Shown piece after piece: positions 1-11,367 of a stretch of DNA of 64,000 bases. The position numbers and the translations under genes are program-made. The DNA comes from Buddleja alternifolia (lineage: Eukaryota > Streptophyta > Magnoliopsida > Lamiales > Scrophulariaceae): contig CM033392.1 in the NCBI GenBank assembly GCA_019426215.1, forward strand, positions 54,726,305 to 54,790,304, in the 5' to 3' direction. Every line of letters starts with the position of its first letter. The first letter of the stretch is position 1. Under the pieces are notes generated by a model that did not search any database, was not told the DNA's origin, and saw nothing but the letters and a program-made list of their open reading frames with translations.

Positions 1-585
1 TCTGTGACATGATAGCAATTCAGGAACCATATCAAATAGAATGCACATCGAGACATGAATCTTGTTATTTTCTTTTTCTCACCCCCATCATAGAGTTTAA
101 GAAGCAGCATTTGCAATTTTCTACTTTCTTTCTTTTCATTTGTGGTGTTCAAGGAAGAGACAGTTATGAGAAATCATGTAAAATTTAGTGGTTCTCAAGG
201 TCATGTATTTTTACTACAGTCTCCCAGTCAAGTGAGGCTAAGTAAGGTGTCGCAACCATTCTCCAAGAGCAATCACTATACAAGTGTTATAACCCGGTAC
301 TTACTTGATTTGACTTCAATCAACTGGATATAAAGCAAATATACCTATTCCTCAAGTTGACAGTGTGAGTACTTTCTTTTGATAGTACAACATAACCTCA
401 GGAGAAACATCTTTTTGTTATAGTAACACTATGTGCTTTCTTCATTACTGCATATATTTTTAATTAACTCAAATGTGATGGAATAAAAGAAAGCATCCAA
501 AAGCTAAGAACTGGCACACTTTGACATATAAATTGGTCTTGTGTATGCTGATAGTCCACTAAAAGTTATAAATACTTTACAGTAA
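1..585. other. intronic or intergenic stretch, no gene seen
   Basis: I see no exon of the neighbouring minus-strand fimbrin and no other recognisable coding sequence on either strand. If fimbrin is intact this is part of its intron 10, because exon 10 ends at 2728 with a good donor and the next expected exon is not found to its left in this window. Confidence 0.5.
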
Positions 586-991
586 CAGGGACGGAGCCAG
601 AAATTTGAAAGAGGAGGGTGAGATTATTGTGATATATGTATACATTTTTTTTTCGGTAGATAGTTGAAGGAGTTAAAGGGGGGTGCGGGGCCCTCGCCCC
701 ACGCGGTACGGTACGGTATATCTGTGGAGGAAAATATAATAAGAAACTAGGTTCAATTACAACTTTTGACATATTTTATACTCTTATATCTCTTTCGTTA
801 TAACCAGGATTTTGGATTTGGGGGGACGAACTCAAAATAAAGGGAAAAAATATGATATTTTTTTATTTTGAGGAGGGGGCGAAATCCAAATATCAAAAAT
901 TTTTAAAGGTAAAAAAATAATTTTTCAAAATTGAAGGGGGGGGGGGGGGGGGGGCGGACCGCACCCTCCAGCCCCCCTGGCTCCGTCCCTG
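586..991. mobile_element. hAT-like non-autonomous DNA transposon (406 bp)
   Basis: The ends are a perfect 15-bp terminal inverted repeat: CAGGGACGGAGCCAG at 586-600 and its reverse complement at 977-991. CAGGG-type termini are typical of plant hAT elements. The flanks share ACAGTA (579-584 and 992-997), one base out of register on the left, so an 8-bp TSD is only approximate. There is no transposase. The interior contains a run of about 18 G at 937-954. Confidence 0.65.
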
Positions 992-1432
992 ACAGTACCT
1001 AAATCCCTATGGATGAAACAAGTCCGTAATTTCAGATGAGAAACATATATATATATATATATAGGGTCAAGATCGAGTACATACCTTCTCTTAGATAAGA
1101 TATAAGACCCAATATATATCATTAGATCCATTAAATCCAACAGTCCAAAATAAAATTAGAATCAGCGCTGCAAACCCATTTTTTTTGGCTTAGGGGTATA
1201 ATAGTAAAATACATCCCATTATACAACAAACAACTCCCTAAATTAACTCCACAATCTCCCTAAAATCCCTCATATAATATATAATGTGTATATATATATA
1301 TATTACTGCAGCGTATTTCTTCAACTCTCAACCATCTTCTTCTTCAACATTAGTTTTTTCGGTTCTTCTCTCTTCTCTCTCAAATAATTTATTAGACAAC
1401 ATAGAGAGAGAAATTATTTATTGTACACATTG

Positions 1433-1597
1433 ATGGCAAAGATCACCCATAACTCTGCCATGGGAAAGTTTGTTGCAGTTCTGGCGTATGTACATATAAT
1501 TTGTGTGGCAGTGAATGATAGAGTGCACCCATACTTGAGTCATGTAGAAAAACCCATCACAAAGATTTTTGATACCTCAAAATATGGAATTTATTAG
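1433..1597 (+). CDS. small ORF (54 aa) with hydrophobic segment, unknown
   Basis: I do not recognise this. An ATG at 1433 opens a 54-codon frame ending at TAG 1595-1597. Residues 12-27 (KFVAVLAYVHIICVAV) are hydrophobic enough for a membrane segment or signal anchor, and the tail is polar and basic. The ATG follows a pyrimidine-rich, UTR-like stretch (about 1315-1385) and an inverted repeat around AATAATTT/AAATTATT. It lies wholly inside the long-TIR element, so it could be a captured fragment, a chance ORF, or a carried small gene. No intron or poly(A) evidence can be seen. Confidence 0.2.
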   Translation: MAKITHNSAMGKFVAVLAYVHIICVAVNDRVHPYLSHVEKPITKIFDTSKYGIY

Positions 1598-1639
1598 CTG
1601 CGCAATTGTTTGGACAATACTCCTCAGATGGGTTAACAA

Positions 1640-2012
1640 AATTCAATATTATACAGTGAATATACATGTGATATACAGTATGTTAATGGGTAACAAACAG
1701 TATGTGTTAACATATAGCATAAAATAATTAATAAGACTTCTTACTGTATAATATTGAATAACTCGCTGTATAACACCCATAAATATTCTGTATACTGTTT
1801 AATTAGTTAATGTATCAAAAAAAGTATAATGTGTTAACATGCACTGTCTATCGCTGTTGTACTAACTGTATACCTGTGTACATTCTACTATATATAGTAT
1901 TCAACTGACTATGTGGATTGCATTTATTTCCACACTGTATAACCTCATTATATGAACTGTATAATGTAATATAATATACTGTATAATGGTGATTAATGTA
2001 CTGTATAATTTA
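1640..2012. repeat. cluster of degenerate CTGTATAA motifs
   Basis: The words CTGTATAA, CTGTATAC or their reverse complements recur about eight times in 370 bp, most densely at 1925-2010. Spacing is irregular, so this is not a simple tandem array. It lies inside the long-TIR element, between the small ORF and the captured exon. Confidence 0.4.
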
Positions 2013-2188
2013 AAAGGGAAGAGGAATAATAAAGATTTGAGGTAATCAAACTTCATTTTTTGTCTGCGTAATACATTTCAGTATGAATTGGATGAATTTC
2101 AGCATGCACTACCCTCAATTTCAGTAAACTTCATCAAAATTAGCTATCTAATCTCTTATCTATTTGTTGAATGCCTGATCCTCTACCA

Positions 2189-2266
2189 GGGAAGATAGCA
2201 GTTGTTGGCGGTTATCGTGAATACACTGGTGCACCATACTTTTCTGCTATTTCAGCTTTCAAAATT
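2189..2266 (+). pseudogene. captured exon of ATP-dependent NAD(P)H-hydrate dehydratase
   Basis: Twenty-six codons read [20 protein letters not shown] and then ISAFKI, which matches the nucleotide-binding start of the plant ATP-dependent (S)-NAD(P)H-hydrate dehydratase (YjeF C-terminal / ribokinase-like family). That enzyme repairs hydrated NAD(P)H. A GT follows the last codon (AAAATT|GTTAGT), in keeping with a normal exon end. No preceding or following exon of this gene is visible on either side. It is therefore an isolated exon inside the long-TIR element, not a working gene. Confidence 0.6.
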
Positions 2267-2727
2267 GTTAGTTTACTCACTTTATCCTCGCTTATCTACT
2301 TCAGTTTCCTCCACCAAATAAACAAAAATAGATGATATAAATCGTATCTTTCTGGGAGTTTAAATTGGAAGGAATAATTAAAAAGGGAAGAGGAATCTGT
2401 TATTGCATATAATAAGGGATTTGATTTTGATCCTGCATTTTATTTGTATGAGTTTGTTAGACTTATTGACTAAAATACCCCTATTATCATTAAATTAAAG
2501 ATAAAAACTGAAATATAGGCTTTAAATATGGACCTTGTGATCAAATGGTTTAAATGGTCTAGATTAAGTCTTATATCTTACCTAAAGTATAAGGATGTAT
2601 TTGATCCATACCCTATATATATATATATGGGACACGTAATGCTCTTAAACATGTTATGTTTTAAATATAAACATAACAGAAATTCTAATGCTTTCATTCA
2701 GGAATTAGCAACTTGTAGCATTCTTAC

Positions 2728-5700
2728 CTAATATGAGCTTTTTGTTTCCCTGCACGATATCGTTTCCCGCTACATTTACAAGTGAGAAGTTCAATTCCTT
2801 CCCAATACTTATAACTTGGTTGCAGTTCTCAACTTTCCTAAATGGCATCTTAATTGGAGGTTTTGTAGCCTGTTTCCAACTTACAGACCCAGGAGAAATT
2901 TTATCTAGCACTTCCAAAATAACCCATCTGCATGCAGGACGAATAAAATCAAGCGAAAGTTCATAGCTCAATATCATAACAAAGAAATGGAAACCTCACC
3001 CTGTTCTGACATCCTCAAATAAATTATTGACATAGGAATCAATTCCAAGGCTGTTAATCCACAGTCGGAAGCATCTCTCTTCCCTTGAAGTTTGAGCATC
3101 ATCTGTCATCATCTCAGCGAAGGAAATCTTTTTGTTGTCCACAGTCAATCCATTTCTGAAGCAGAAGTGATGATAATGAGTAAACCATTATAAACTTATA
3201 GACAGTGAGTGAACCAAGAGTATATAGGAACACAAAACCTTTTCGCTCTCTCCGAAAAAATAAATAACCGAGAAAATAGAGAAAGATGATACTACATCTA
3301 CATGAGAGTGATAAGTTACATTTGTACCCATATATTTTGAACACAGGATGGGCTTGTCATGCATCTGGATAAGCACCATATAACAATTTGTAGAGAACAT
3401 TAGTAAAGAATAGAATAAGAAGAGGAAACTCCCAAATCTCCGTTATGTCTTCTCATCCACTAACTGCACTACTCAAGGAAGTGGATAATTTTTTGCTCTT
3501 CAGATGACTATAGAATTATAGACAAGAGATTTCTAGAGAAGAATAGAATGAAAGTGTTTTAGTCAATTGTCTATCGATTTTTCACCTATAACATTTCAAA
3601 TTCTCAAGTTCCAAGTCATCTCTATGATGCTCCAGAGAGTACAGTAAATAGGAGAACTCGGTTGCAGACATTGTAAGCCATCAACAAATAACAAAAAATA
3701 GTTCTGTAATTAAAAACTTAAAATACTTCAATGAATATTTCAATGTTTGAGCACTCCGGCAGCAACCATTTAGACTTTCAGCTTTAAATGGACAATAAAC
3801 TATCTTAGAGGCTGGGTTCTATTCAAATGAGGAAATAAATAGGCTGGGTTCTATTCGAAATAGCATCCAGAGCCTTTAAGATCTGTGTCTCCTACCAAAT
3901 TTTGGATGATGGAATCATTAGTTTGAAAGAAAATATATGAGGCTTGTGCCCCAAGGATTGTGGAACATCACTGACAGAAAAAAGGGTTAAATGCATAGAA
4001 AACCCCTGTGTTTATATCACAAATGCAAAAAAACAAAAAAACTTGTGTTAACGAAATAGCCTAGTCACCCCTATGTTATTAAAAAGTCTGTGCGAAATCC
4101 AAATTTTGTTAAAAAGATAAAAGGACATATGTCTGGTTTTGGGTGAAATAACATTATATACCTTTTATATTGTACGGAGAATGCATAAATGTCAAATGAG
4201 CATGTGTATAAAGGTGAAAAACATATGTGAATACGTTTATTTCTAATCGAATTTGGATTTCTCGCAGACTTTTTTAATAACTTAGGGGGTGATTAGGCTA
4301 TTTCATTAACACATGTTTTTTTTTTTTTTTGCATTTTCAATATAACACAGGGGGGTTTACGCATTTAATCCTAAAAAATATGAAAGCCTTAAGATCATAC
4401 ATTCAAGTGGAGAAACGAAGAAGGTTGGAAGCATGTGCATTGTGGATGTCAAAGCACTCTTGAAGATTGATCGAGACGTTATGACAGCAATATTTCCCAG
4501 AAGTATGTCATTGTTTGTTGTGGATATGTATACAATGATATCTGTTTTTAGTTAGATAACCAAGAAAGGGGTTGTTCTGACAATCATGTTAAATTTATAA
4601 TTGAGGCATAGTCTGAAAATACTTGAAGGTGAGCTAAAGGAGATTAAGAGATTATCTCTTGCACCAAACGACTACAAAGTAGCGTCTCGTCTAACCTGTG
4701 CTGAAATATTTGAGCCACAAATGCAAGATTTAAGTTCGGTGAGCCCTCAACAATGTCCTTTGGAGTAACATATCTTTTGCAATCCAGCTTCTCTGCTTGC
4801 TCAAGAATCAAATTTGCTCTTTCAGTAGGATCTTTGGCATCCAGTGTCGTAGTTGTGCCATGTTCCGGTGCAAGAGCATTGAGCAAGTGAGCATAAGCTT
4901 CTCCATCCTGCAGGTAGAATAAACTTGTGTTAGAACAAAAATTTCAAATTAGATAATTTAAAAAAAGGACAATAATGCGGGGGTTACTATATCAACCATA
5001 AATTTTATGCATCCTCCCAGAAGCGAGCCTTGAACAGAAAATGAGACAGCAAATTAACACAAGTACTTATAAGTAATAATCATCATCATAGGGAACTTCG
5101 GAAATTATTTCTCCAATAAGTGAATCATAGTAAAATTGAAAGATGTTATCCAAGAATAACCAGAAAAATCTGTAAGAAGGCTGCAAATATAATATAGAGA
5201 ATGAACCATATCATAGCAGAATATAAAGCTTCCATAATTTTACATCACTATCCCTATAATATTTCTTTTCTTGTATTGCTTTTGTACATCTACTGTTGCC
5301 ATCATGATCACCATAACTATTATCCAGCCTCTTCCATCTCTTCTCCATGATGAAACATTGATTTTATTCTGTCCGGTAAAATTGTAAGGTGACTTGATTG
5401 CTAAAAATGGTCCACACTTGCAGATTAAACTAAAATTTATGTACAAATGCTTAGCAAGTGATAACATAAATAAATGACATACAGAACTCTGGGTTAATAA
5501 ATATGGGTACGCAGTCTAGTTTTTGCTTTACTGATATAAATCCTTATCTCACCTAAAAGTTTTACACTTAGACTATGTTGCTGTAATTTTTGTGTTTTAA
5601 GGAATTTAACATCTATGACGGAACCGAAGTAATTTAACTTCATTTCAAGCACATCCGCCCTGGTTGAATAAACCTTCTATCTGTTGCATTCTTCTAGCAT

Positions 5701-7739
5701 TATTAGTAAATTTATTGGCTTGAAGTCACTAGACTTTGCTGCCATTCATTCTGCAAAACATCATTAACTGATTCCTGTTGCATTTTGTTAAAGTTTTGGG
5801 AAAATATGAAAGCCTAATTCAGCCTTTGTAGTTCGTACCAGCCAAGGTTGTCCCAATCTTTCCAAAAGAAAAAAATTCAAAGCAAAAATATTTGTATCTT
5901 TCATGGAACCTCAAATCTTATCCCAATCGAACATAAGAAAGGATTGTAGCCCCAATAATGAGCATAAACTTTCTGATCTGAGGTATTTTTAAATCTTTTC
6001 AAATTATTCTTATGTAGAAAATATTAGAAGTCCCTTAATTATTCAGATGGTGTGTCCTTATGCATTCGGAAACACTTATCAGTGCTAAAATTATGTTCAT
6101 GAAAACGCATACAATTGTTCTATAGACATTAAATCAAGGGGTAGGCAGCAACCTCAATCAATAAGATTTTCGAGTTCCTTTATTTTCTTTTTTTCAGACT
6201 CATAACTGCCAGAGACGATCTTGATAAATGATTATCAGGATAACCTAAAACAATGGAGATTACACCTCCCTGTCCTTGACACTAGTCAAAGTTCCTGCAG
6301 GACGAAGTATGTGGAACTGAAACCCCGGGATCATCTCCATTTACGAATCACAAGCCACTCTCCATTTACGAAAAATAATAATTTGGGACTCTTATTACCT
6401 TCAGATCAGATGAAAAGTTGTTGACCTGCTTCTTATATCCAGCTTTCTTAAGATGGAAATTCATCCATTTGAGTAGAACTTTCTCTGGGGATAAGCCAAT
6501 AAGCTCTTCCACGTCCTGGAATTTGGTTATGTGAAGAATAATAGTGCATTTGGTTATGCTACAAATGGAACATTAAACAGTCAATTGATGGTTACCTTGC
6601 TATCCTCCACCAACTCAACAAGTTGAGGAGTCTTCTTAAGATTAAGATCAGCTAACAATTGTATCTGAGAAACATTAAAGGTGATGTAGGTTAATAATAA
6701 TATTCAATCTGCGGATATATGTATGTGTATGTATGCACTGTACAATCATATATTCATTACCTTGATTATTTGAGAAATCAATCCAAGGACTAGATGAGGC
6801 TGTAAGAAAAATACCATCATAAAGTGGCCTGCATAAAAAAATTTCAAGATATAACAACTCCAATAGCTTGCTTACTCTTGCTTCAACAAGATCTTGTGTG
6901 CCAATGTTGACCACAGTGCATCCAATTGCCTTTGCGGAGTTGAGGCACAGAGTATGGTTTTCGTTCCTCTCCCATGGATTGAGCAGCCCCTTGGTATTGA
7001 TAGCCCGCTCGTCTATAGTACCAGGTACAGCTACATTAATGAGTTTACTGCACAAAATAATAATTGCATTTAATGGGTCAACAACAACATGTATATAATT
7101 AATTAGTATTCTATCTTGTTATGATGATTACTTGGTTGAGTGAGTACCATAAAAGAACACCATCCTTTGCCAAGTCAAAGAGAGCATTTGATGATGGATC
7201 TATTGGGAGATACTTGCTTAAAAATGGATCTTCTCTGAGAAAGCTGTTGATGTGGGCAACATAAGAGGACTTCTCTGACTCACTGATTGTGTGACGAAGC
7301 GTGGTTGTAGTGGCTTTTAAAAATGAAGAAGAACTTTTGGAATCACCCATTTTTGCTGTGGCTCGAGCTTGTAGGTTCAAATATGCCTGCACTTATTAAT
7401 GCATGTTAAAAATCAATTAGACTAGTAGTTTTAGCATATGGTGTAGCGCAGATTCAAAATTCTCACAAGCCTGCACTTACTTACCCGAATGAAGGACTCA
7501 AAATCAATTTCTTGATCCAAGTCAGAAGATGATTCACTCAAGATGTCCTTAATCTCATCCTCACTTAGTATATCAGCGATGGCCTTCAATTTCACCAACA
7601 CTGGTGGCAAAGCTCCCAATGTAACCCTCCCAGATTGATTCCTTGCTGACACAAACTGTACCCGCAATTTAATCCCCGGTCTCAGGTATATAGAGATTGA
7701 ATTTATATGTTGATAAAGAAAATATGAATTGACCAATTG

Positions 7740-7772
<33 letters not shown>

Positions 7773-7860
7773 CCTTGGATTTAAGGCTTCGCAGCTCGAC
7801 TTGAGTAAATTGGCTCTGAAGCCAAGGATCAGAGACAATAACGCCCACAAAGCTGGACAT
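2728..7860 (-). CDS. FIM: fimbrin (plastin-type actin-bundling protein), 3' part outside window
   Basis: Ten exons on the complement join in frame to about 487 residues: 7774-7860, 7485-7655, 7148-7386, 6876-7047, 6761-6799, 6596-6664, 6399-6515, 4696-4907, 3000-3155 and 2728-2927. All junctions are GT-AG and phases agree. The start [18 protein letters not shown] is the usual plant fimbrin N-terminus. Next come an EF-hand-like region (about 30-86), calponin-homology domain CH1 (about 120-240), CH2 from [15 protein letters not shown], and CH3 from [12 protein letters not shown] to [13 protein letters not shown]. Plant fimbrins have four CH domains and roughly 650-700 residues, so CH4 and the tail are missing here, presumably beyond base 1. 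Fimbrins cross-link cytosolic actin filaments. Introns 7 and 8 are about 1.5 kb each; intron 8 holds a MITE and the open-ended intron 10 two DNA transposons. Confidence 0.93.
3984..4372. mobile_element. foldback MITE in fimbrin intron 8
   Basis: Two arms of about 130 bp (about 3984-4112 and 4245-4372) are imperfect reverse complements. They begin GGGTTAAATGCAT and end with its near inverse GCATTTAATCC. The whole unit is 389 bp, has no ORF, and sits in A-rich target sequence. Long arms in a short element suggest a Mutator-derived MITE, but the family call is tentative. Confidence 0.7.
7741..7771. repeat. (CA)n(TA)n microsatellite in fimbrin intron 1
   Basis: An ACACAC run passes into TATATA immediately beside the exon 1 donor (GT at 7772-7773 on the complement). 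Length variation here would sit within a few bases of the splice site. Confidence 0.85.
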
Positions 7861-8171
7861 TTTCTCTTGCAGTACTTGTCAATGAAGCTCCAGGGAGCAC
7901 AACAGAAACTGAGGATCCACAATAAAATATTGAAAGAACGAATCCTACAAACGAGACAATATATGTATATATATCCTATCACATCACAGACATTATATAT
8001 ATATAGAATATAACATGCATGCATGTTCCACAACCTTAATTTGAAGAGTATGTATGCATTCAAGATAACATACGACATGTGCTCATGGTAAAAGGAAACA
8101 AACAAATCATAATATACACAAATACAGAAGAAGGTTGTTAACAAGAAGAGAAGAGAAGAAAGGAGGGGACC
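7861..8171 (-). other. fimbrin 5' UTR with candidate UTR intron
   Basis: On the complement, CTCAG|TTTCTG gives an acceptor at 7909 and TAAAG|GTCCCC a donor at 8170-8169. This suggests a 262-bp intron (7909-8170) between a leader exon ending at 8171 and the 48-base leader 7861-7908 before the ATG. It is inferred from splice consensus alone. No clear TATA box was identified. Confidence 0.35.
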
Positions 8172-8459
8172 TTTAGATGTTCGGAATCAATGGGTGTTGT
8201 TGCCGATGATAATAAACAAATCCTTTTTTCTTTTTTCTTTTTTCTTTATGAAAATGGACAAGAAGGATAATAAATAACCGTTTGCCTTACGGACCCGCGA
8301 ATACCAAGGCAGGCGAAAGCCAAGCTGTAGTGTGGGCTTCGCATTACATAGTTTGATTTGCCTTTTTCTGTTACGAAAATTAGGATTAGGGGAGTAAGAA
8401 GTTTCATAAATTATTAAAGTAATAATTTTATCACAAAATCTCTATATTACTTCTATTCA
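8172..8459. other. region upstream of fimbrin, no gene
   Basis: It should contain the fimbrin promoter because the leader reads leftward from here. I see pyrimidine-rich runs at 8221-8246 but no convincing TATA box or ORF. Confidence 0.35.
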
Positions 8460-9690
8460 TTATTTCTTTTCTAGAGAATGTTTATTTCTTTTTAATATTT
8501 ATTCAAAACTACTTAAAATTTTATTCTTAATCTTTCTTTCATGTTCTATAATATTTTTTGACCGTTTTGAGTGAGAAAAATTGCAAGCAAATTAAGAAAA
8601 TTATAATTTATAGAAAAAGTTGACAAGTATTTTTTCTCTCTCAATGTCTTGCAAATTGATTTATTTTATTTATTTTCAAAAATTTTAGTCCAGGGAATAA
8701 GAAATTGAGAAAATTGTTAAATTTTAATTTATAAATTACTAAAGCAAACATTTTTAACACAAAATCTCATTTATGTAATTTTTCACCTTTTTTTATTTTT
8801 GAAAGAAAGTCGATTTTTTGTTTAAAATGTTTTCAGCATCACTTAAAATTTTATTATTAAAATATCTTTCACGTTGGATAATTGTTTTTTTGACCTTTTT
8901 ATGGAAAACCTTGTAAAGTACTCGAATTTTTTCATTTTATTTAACTTCCATATCAAGCAACACAATTAACAAAAGTTATGTAAATTTTAACGGGGCAACA
9001 TAGTGTTACTACATGATCAATTGCATTTTCATTCAATTGTTTTCTCTAAATTTTTTTGACATAAATAATATCATCATCAATCAATGAGTTATGGTGGAAA
9101 CTCCACTATCCCGTTTGTTGAGTTCCAATACCGATCAGTTTCTGAATCTCATTTTATTCTTTTGTGTCCAAGAATTACGAGGAAGTTGGGACCATAAGAA
9201 ATTTTAGATTTATTGATTCAGTGGGTAATTTGGCATACAAAGTTGAGAATTATTTCACAAGTAAGCTTATTATAATCATGATTGCGTCAAGCTACTGATT
9301 ATTCAATTTTTTTTAAATTAGCTTATCTGCAAAACTCAATTATCTAAATTTTTTTTGCTTTTATTAATTTTCTGCTAATGAAACACAAAATATGATTGTT
9401 ATGTTGATAGACATCATATGTACGGATATGAGCCAATATGAATTTGGATATTGGTTTTGCTTTATTATGCAAAAAAGAAAAAAGAATCAAATTTTCATGA
9501 CATAAGAGACAAAAAATGTTTTCAATTTCTTATATAAACTATAATTTTCCTAATTCGCTTCCAATTTTGTTTAATTAAAACATTCAAAAAAATATTATAG
9601 AACATGAAAGAAAGATTAATAATAAAATTTTAAATAGTGTTGAATAAATTTTGGAAAAAGAAATAAATATTCTTTAGATATTTTACCTTT
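8460..9690. mobile_element. large inverted-repeat (foldback) element
   Basis: The left arm at about 8466-8640 and the reverse complement of about 9510-9685 align for about 170 bp. Shared stretches include TTAAAATTTTATT and CTTTCATGTTCTATAATATT. A diverged direct copy of the left-arm motif recurs at about 8690-8900. There is no ORF and the exact ends are unclear. Confidence 0.55.
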
Positions 9691-10754
9691 AATTACATTT
9701 TTTGCCCCAGGCTATTTTCTATTTTTCATTTCATTCATATCTTTTTCTTATTAAATAGAAAAAAGAAAGAAAAATAAATTACCTTCATTAAAAATAATTA
9801 TTTTAAATAAATTAAAATATGTACATTTTTCAATTTCCTTTGTGTGGTCCTTAAATTATATTTTTTAATGTTTCAAGCAACTTCTTAATAAATTAGAAGT
9901 GTTTAATTTTTTTTTATAAACACTAAAAAGTGTTTATCTTATAGATTTACATTATTGTTTATTGTAATAAATAAAAATCTGAAAACTGGTAGAGTAAGTT
10001 TGTTTTAGCTTCAAACTCCCATTTTTTATTCTCGTTTTATTCTTCTTTTTTATTGTAAGTAGAGTGAAGACGAATAAGAAATAAAATAAATATTAAAAAA
10101 ATTAAATATTCACTAAGAAAAAAATATTTTGATTTGAAATATTCAATATATGATTGTGAAACTGAATAATGTGTACCTAAATTATCAAATAATATTTATG
10201 ACCTCTTCAGTTTATACTCAAAAGTCATCTACTGGTACTTAAAAGGAGATTAATAAATGATATCGATCTTTCAATTTTTAGATTTTGTTTATTGCATTTT
10301 TTTAGAATGAAAAGATTGTAACCTGGGTATTTGAGATGGAAAAAATATTATTATTGATTTTTTTGGATATAAAAATTGACTTTCTTTTTTTTTATAGTAA
10401 TTTTTCTTTTAATATATTATTTGTTGTAATTATTTCTAATTAAAAATAATTATCCATTGGAATTAATTTTAGTTTTAGCTAGAAAAATTTATGAGCTTAA
10501 CTTATATTTCTTTTTTTTATTTAATAAGATAATAAAAGGAATGAAATGAAAAAAAGAAAATAGGAAGAAAATAATATATAAACTAAGGGTGAAAAATGTA
10601 GTTTATATAATTTTTTATACATAGAGATGGTGAATACTAAATTTTAAAACATAAAGATAGGTCTTTGCCAAATGCAATACTTCATAAAAAGTGGATGTAA
10701 AATACCTTGTCTATTAGTTAGCACTAGAGCACCCCTAAACCAGAAAAAAAAGAA
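9691..10754. other. AT-rich intergenic DNA
   Basis: Long A and T runs; no ORF of note, no RNA gene and no repeat with defined ends recognised. Confidence 0.6.
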
Positions 10755-11367
10755 GGGAAAATTACTAAAAAGCCCTTAAAATAAACTTTTATATCCAAAA
10801 AACCCATGATAATATTTGTCAATCCAAAAAACTCATTCCATCAACTTTTCATTTCAAAAAACCCAATATTTAGGGTTAACAAATTTATGGACTTAATTGT
10901 CCTTAGCCTTTTAGATTAAAAATTAATCTATTATTGTTATCCAATAAGATTTATTTATTTAAAAATTTTGTATTGTTAATTGATATTAATTATGATTTTA
11001 ATTTTAGTTTTCAGATTTTTTAATCTTTTTAAAAAATTAAAACATATATTTATAGATAATTATCGTATTAATATCAAAAATAAATTATATGCAAATATTT
11101 TAAAAAAATTAATATTACAAAAGAAAATTCGTATTTTATGATTCGTCAATTTGAAAGAATCAAAACAAAACGATACATTAAGAAAAAATAAATGATCAAT
11201 TATTAACTTAATAAATGAAGGGATAGTTTAGTCCAAAAAGTTGTTAATCCTCACTTTTGGGGTTTTTGGAATGAAAAGTTTGTAGAATGAGTTTTTAAGA
11301 TTGAAAAATATTTTCATTGGTTTTTTAGATATGAAAAATTATTTTAGGGGGTTTTGAGTAATTTCCC
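10755..11367. mobile_element. foldback MITE (613 bp)
   Basis: The left arm begins GGGAAAATTACT at 10755 and the right arm ends AGTAATTTCCC at 11367. The arms (about 10755-10920 and 11215-11367) are imperfect reverse complements along their length. There is no ORF. A-rich flanks on both sides hide the TSD. The architecture is like the element in fimbrin intron 8. Confidence 0.7.

Larger units (their letters stand above)
1055..2628. mobile_element. long-TIR DNA transposon, Pack-MULE-like
   Basis: The left arm (about 1060-1285) and the reverse complement of the right arm (about 2405-2625) align over more than 200 bp with mismatches. Shared words include TAGATATAAGAC-like, AGGGGTAT and AAATCCCT blocks in the same order. 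Long TIRs without a transposase, together with a host-gene exon inside (2189-2266), are the hallmarks of Mutator-type gene-capturing elements. AT microsatellites at both ends hide the target-site duplication. It lies in or beside the last visible fimbrin intron. Confidence 0.5.

Noticed and set aside
7431..8144. 237-codon minus-strand ORF
   Set aside because: It reads fimbrin exon 2 in frame but then runs back through introns and leader full of TATATA-coded residues; splicing consensus explains the locus better.
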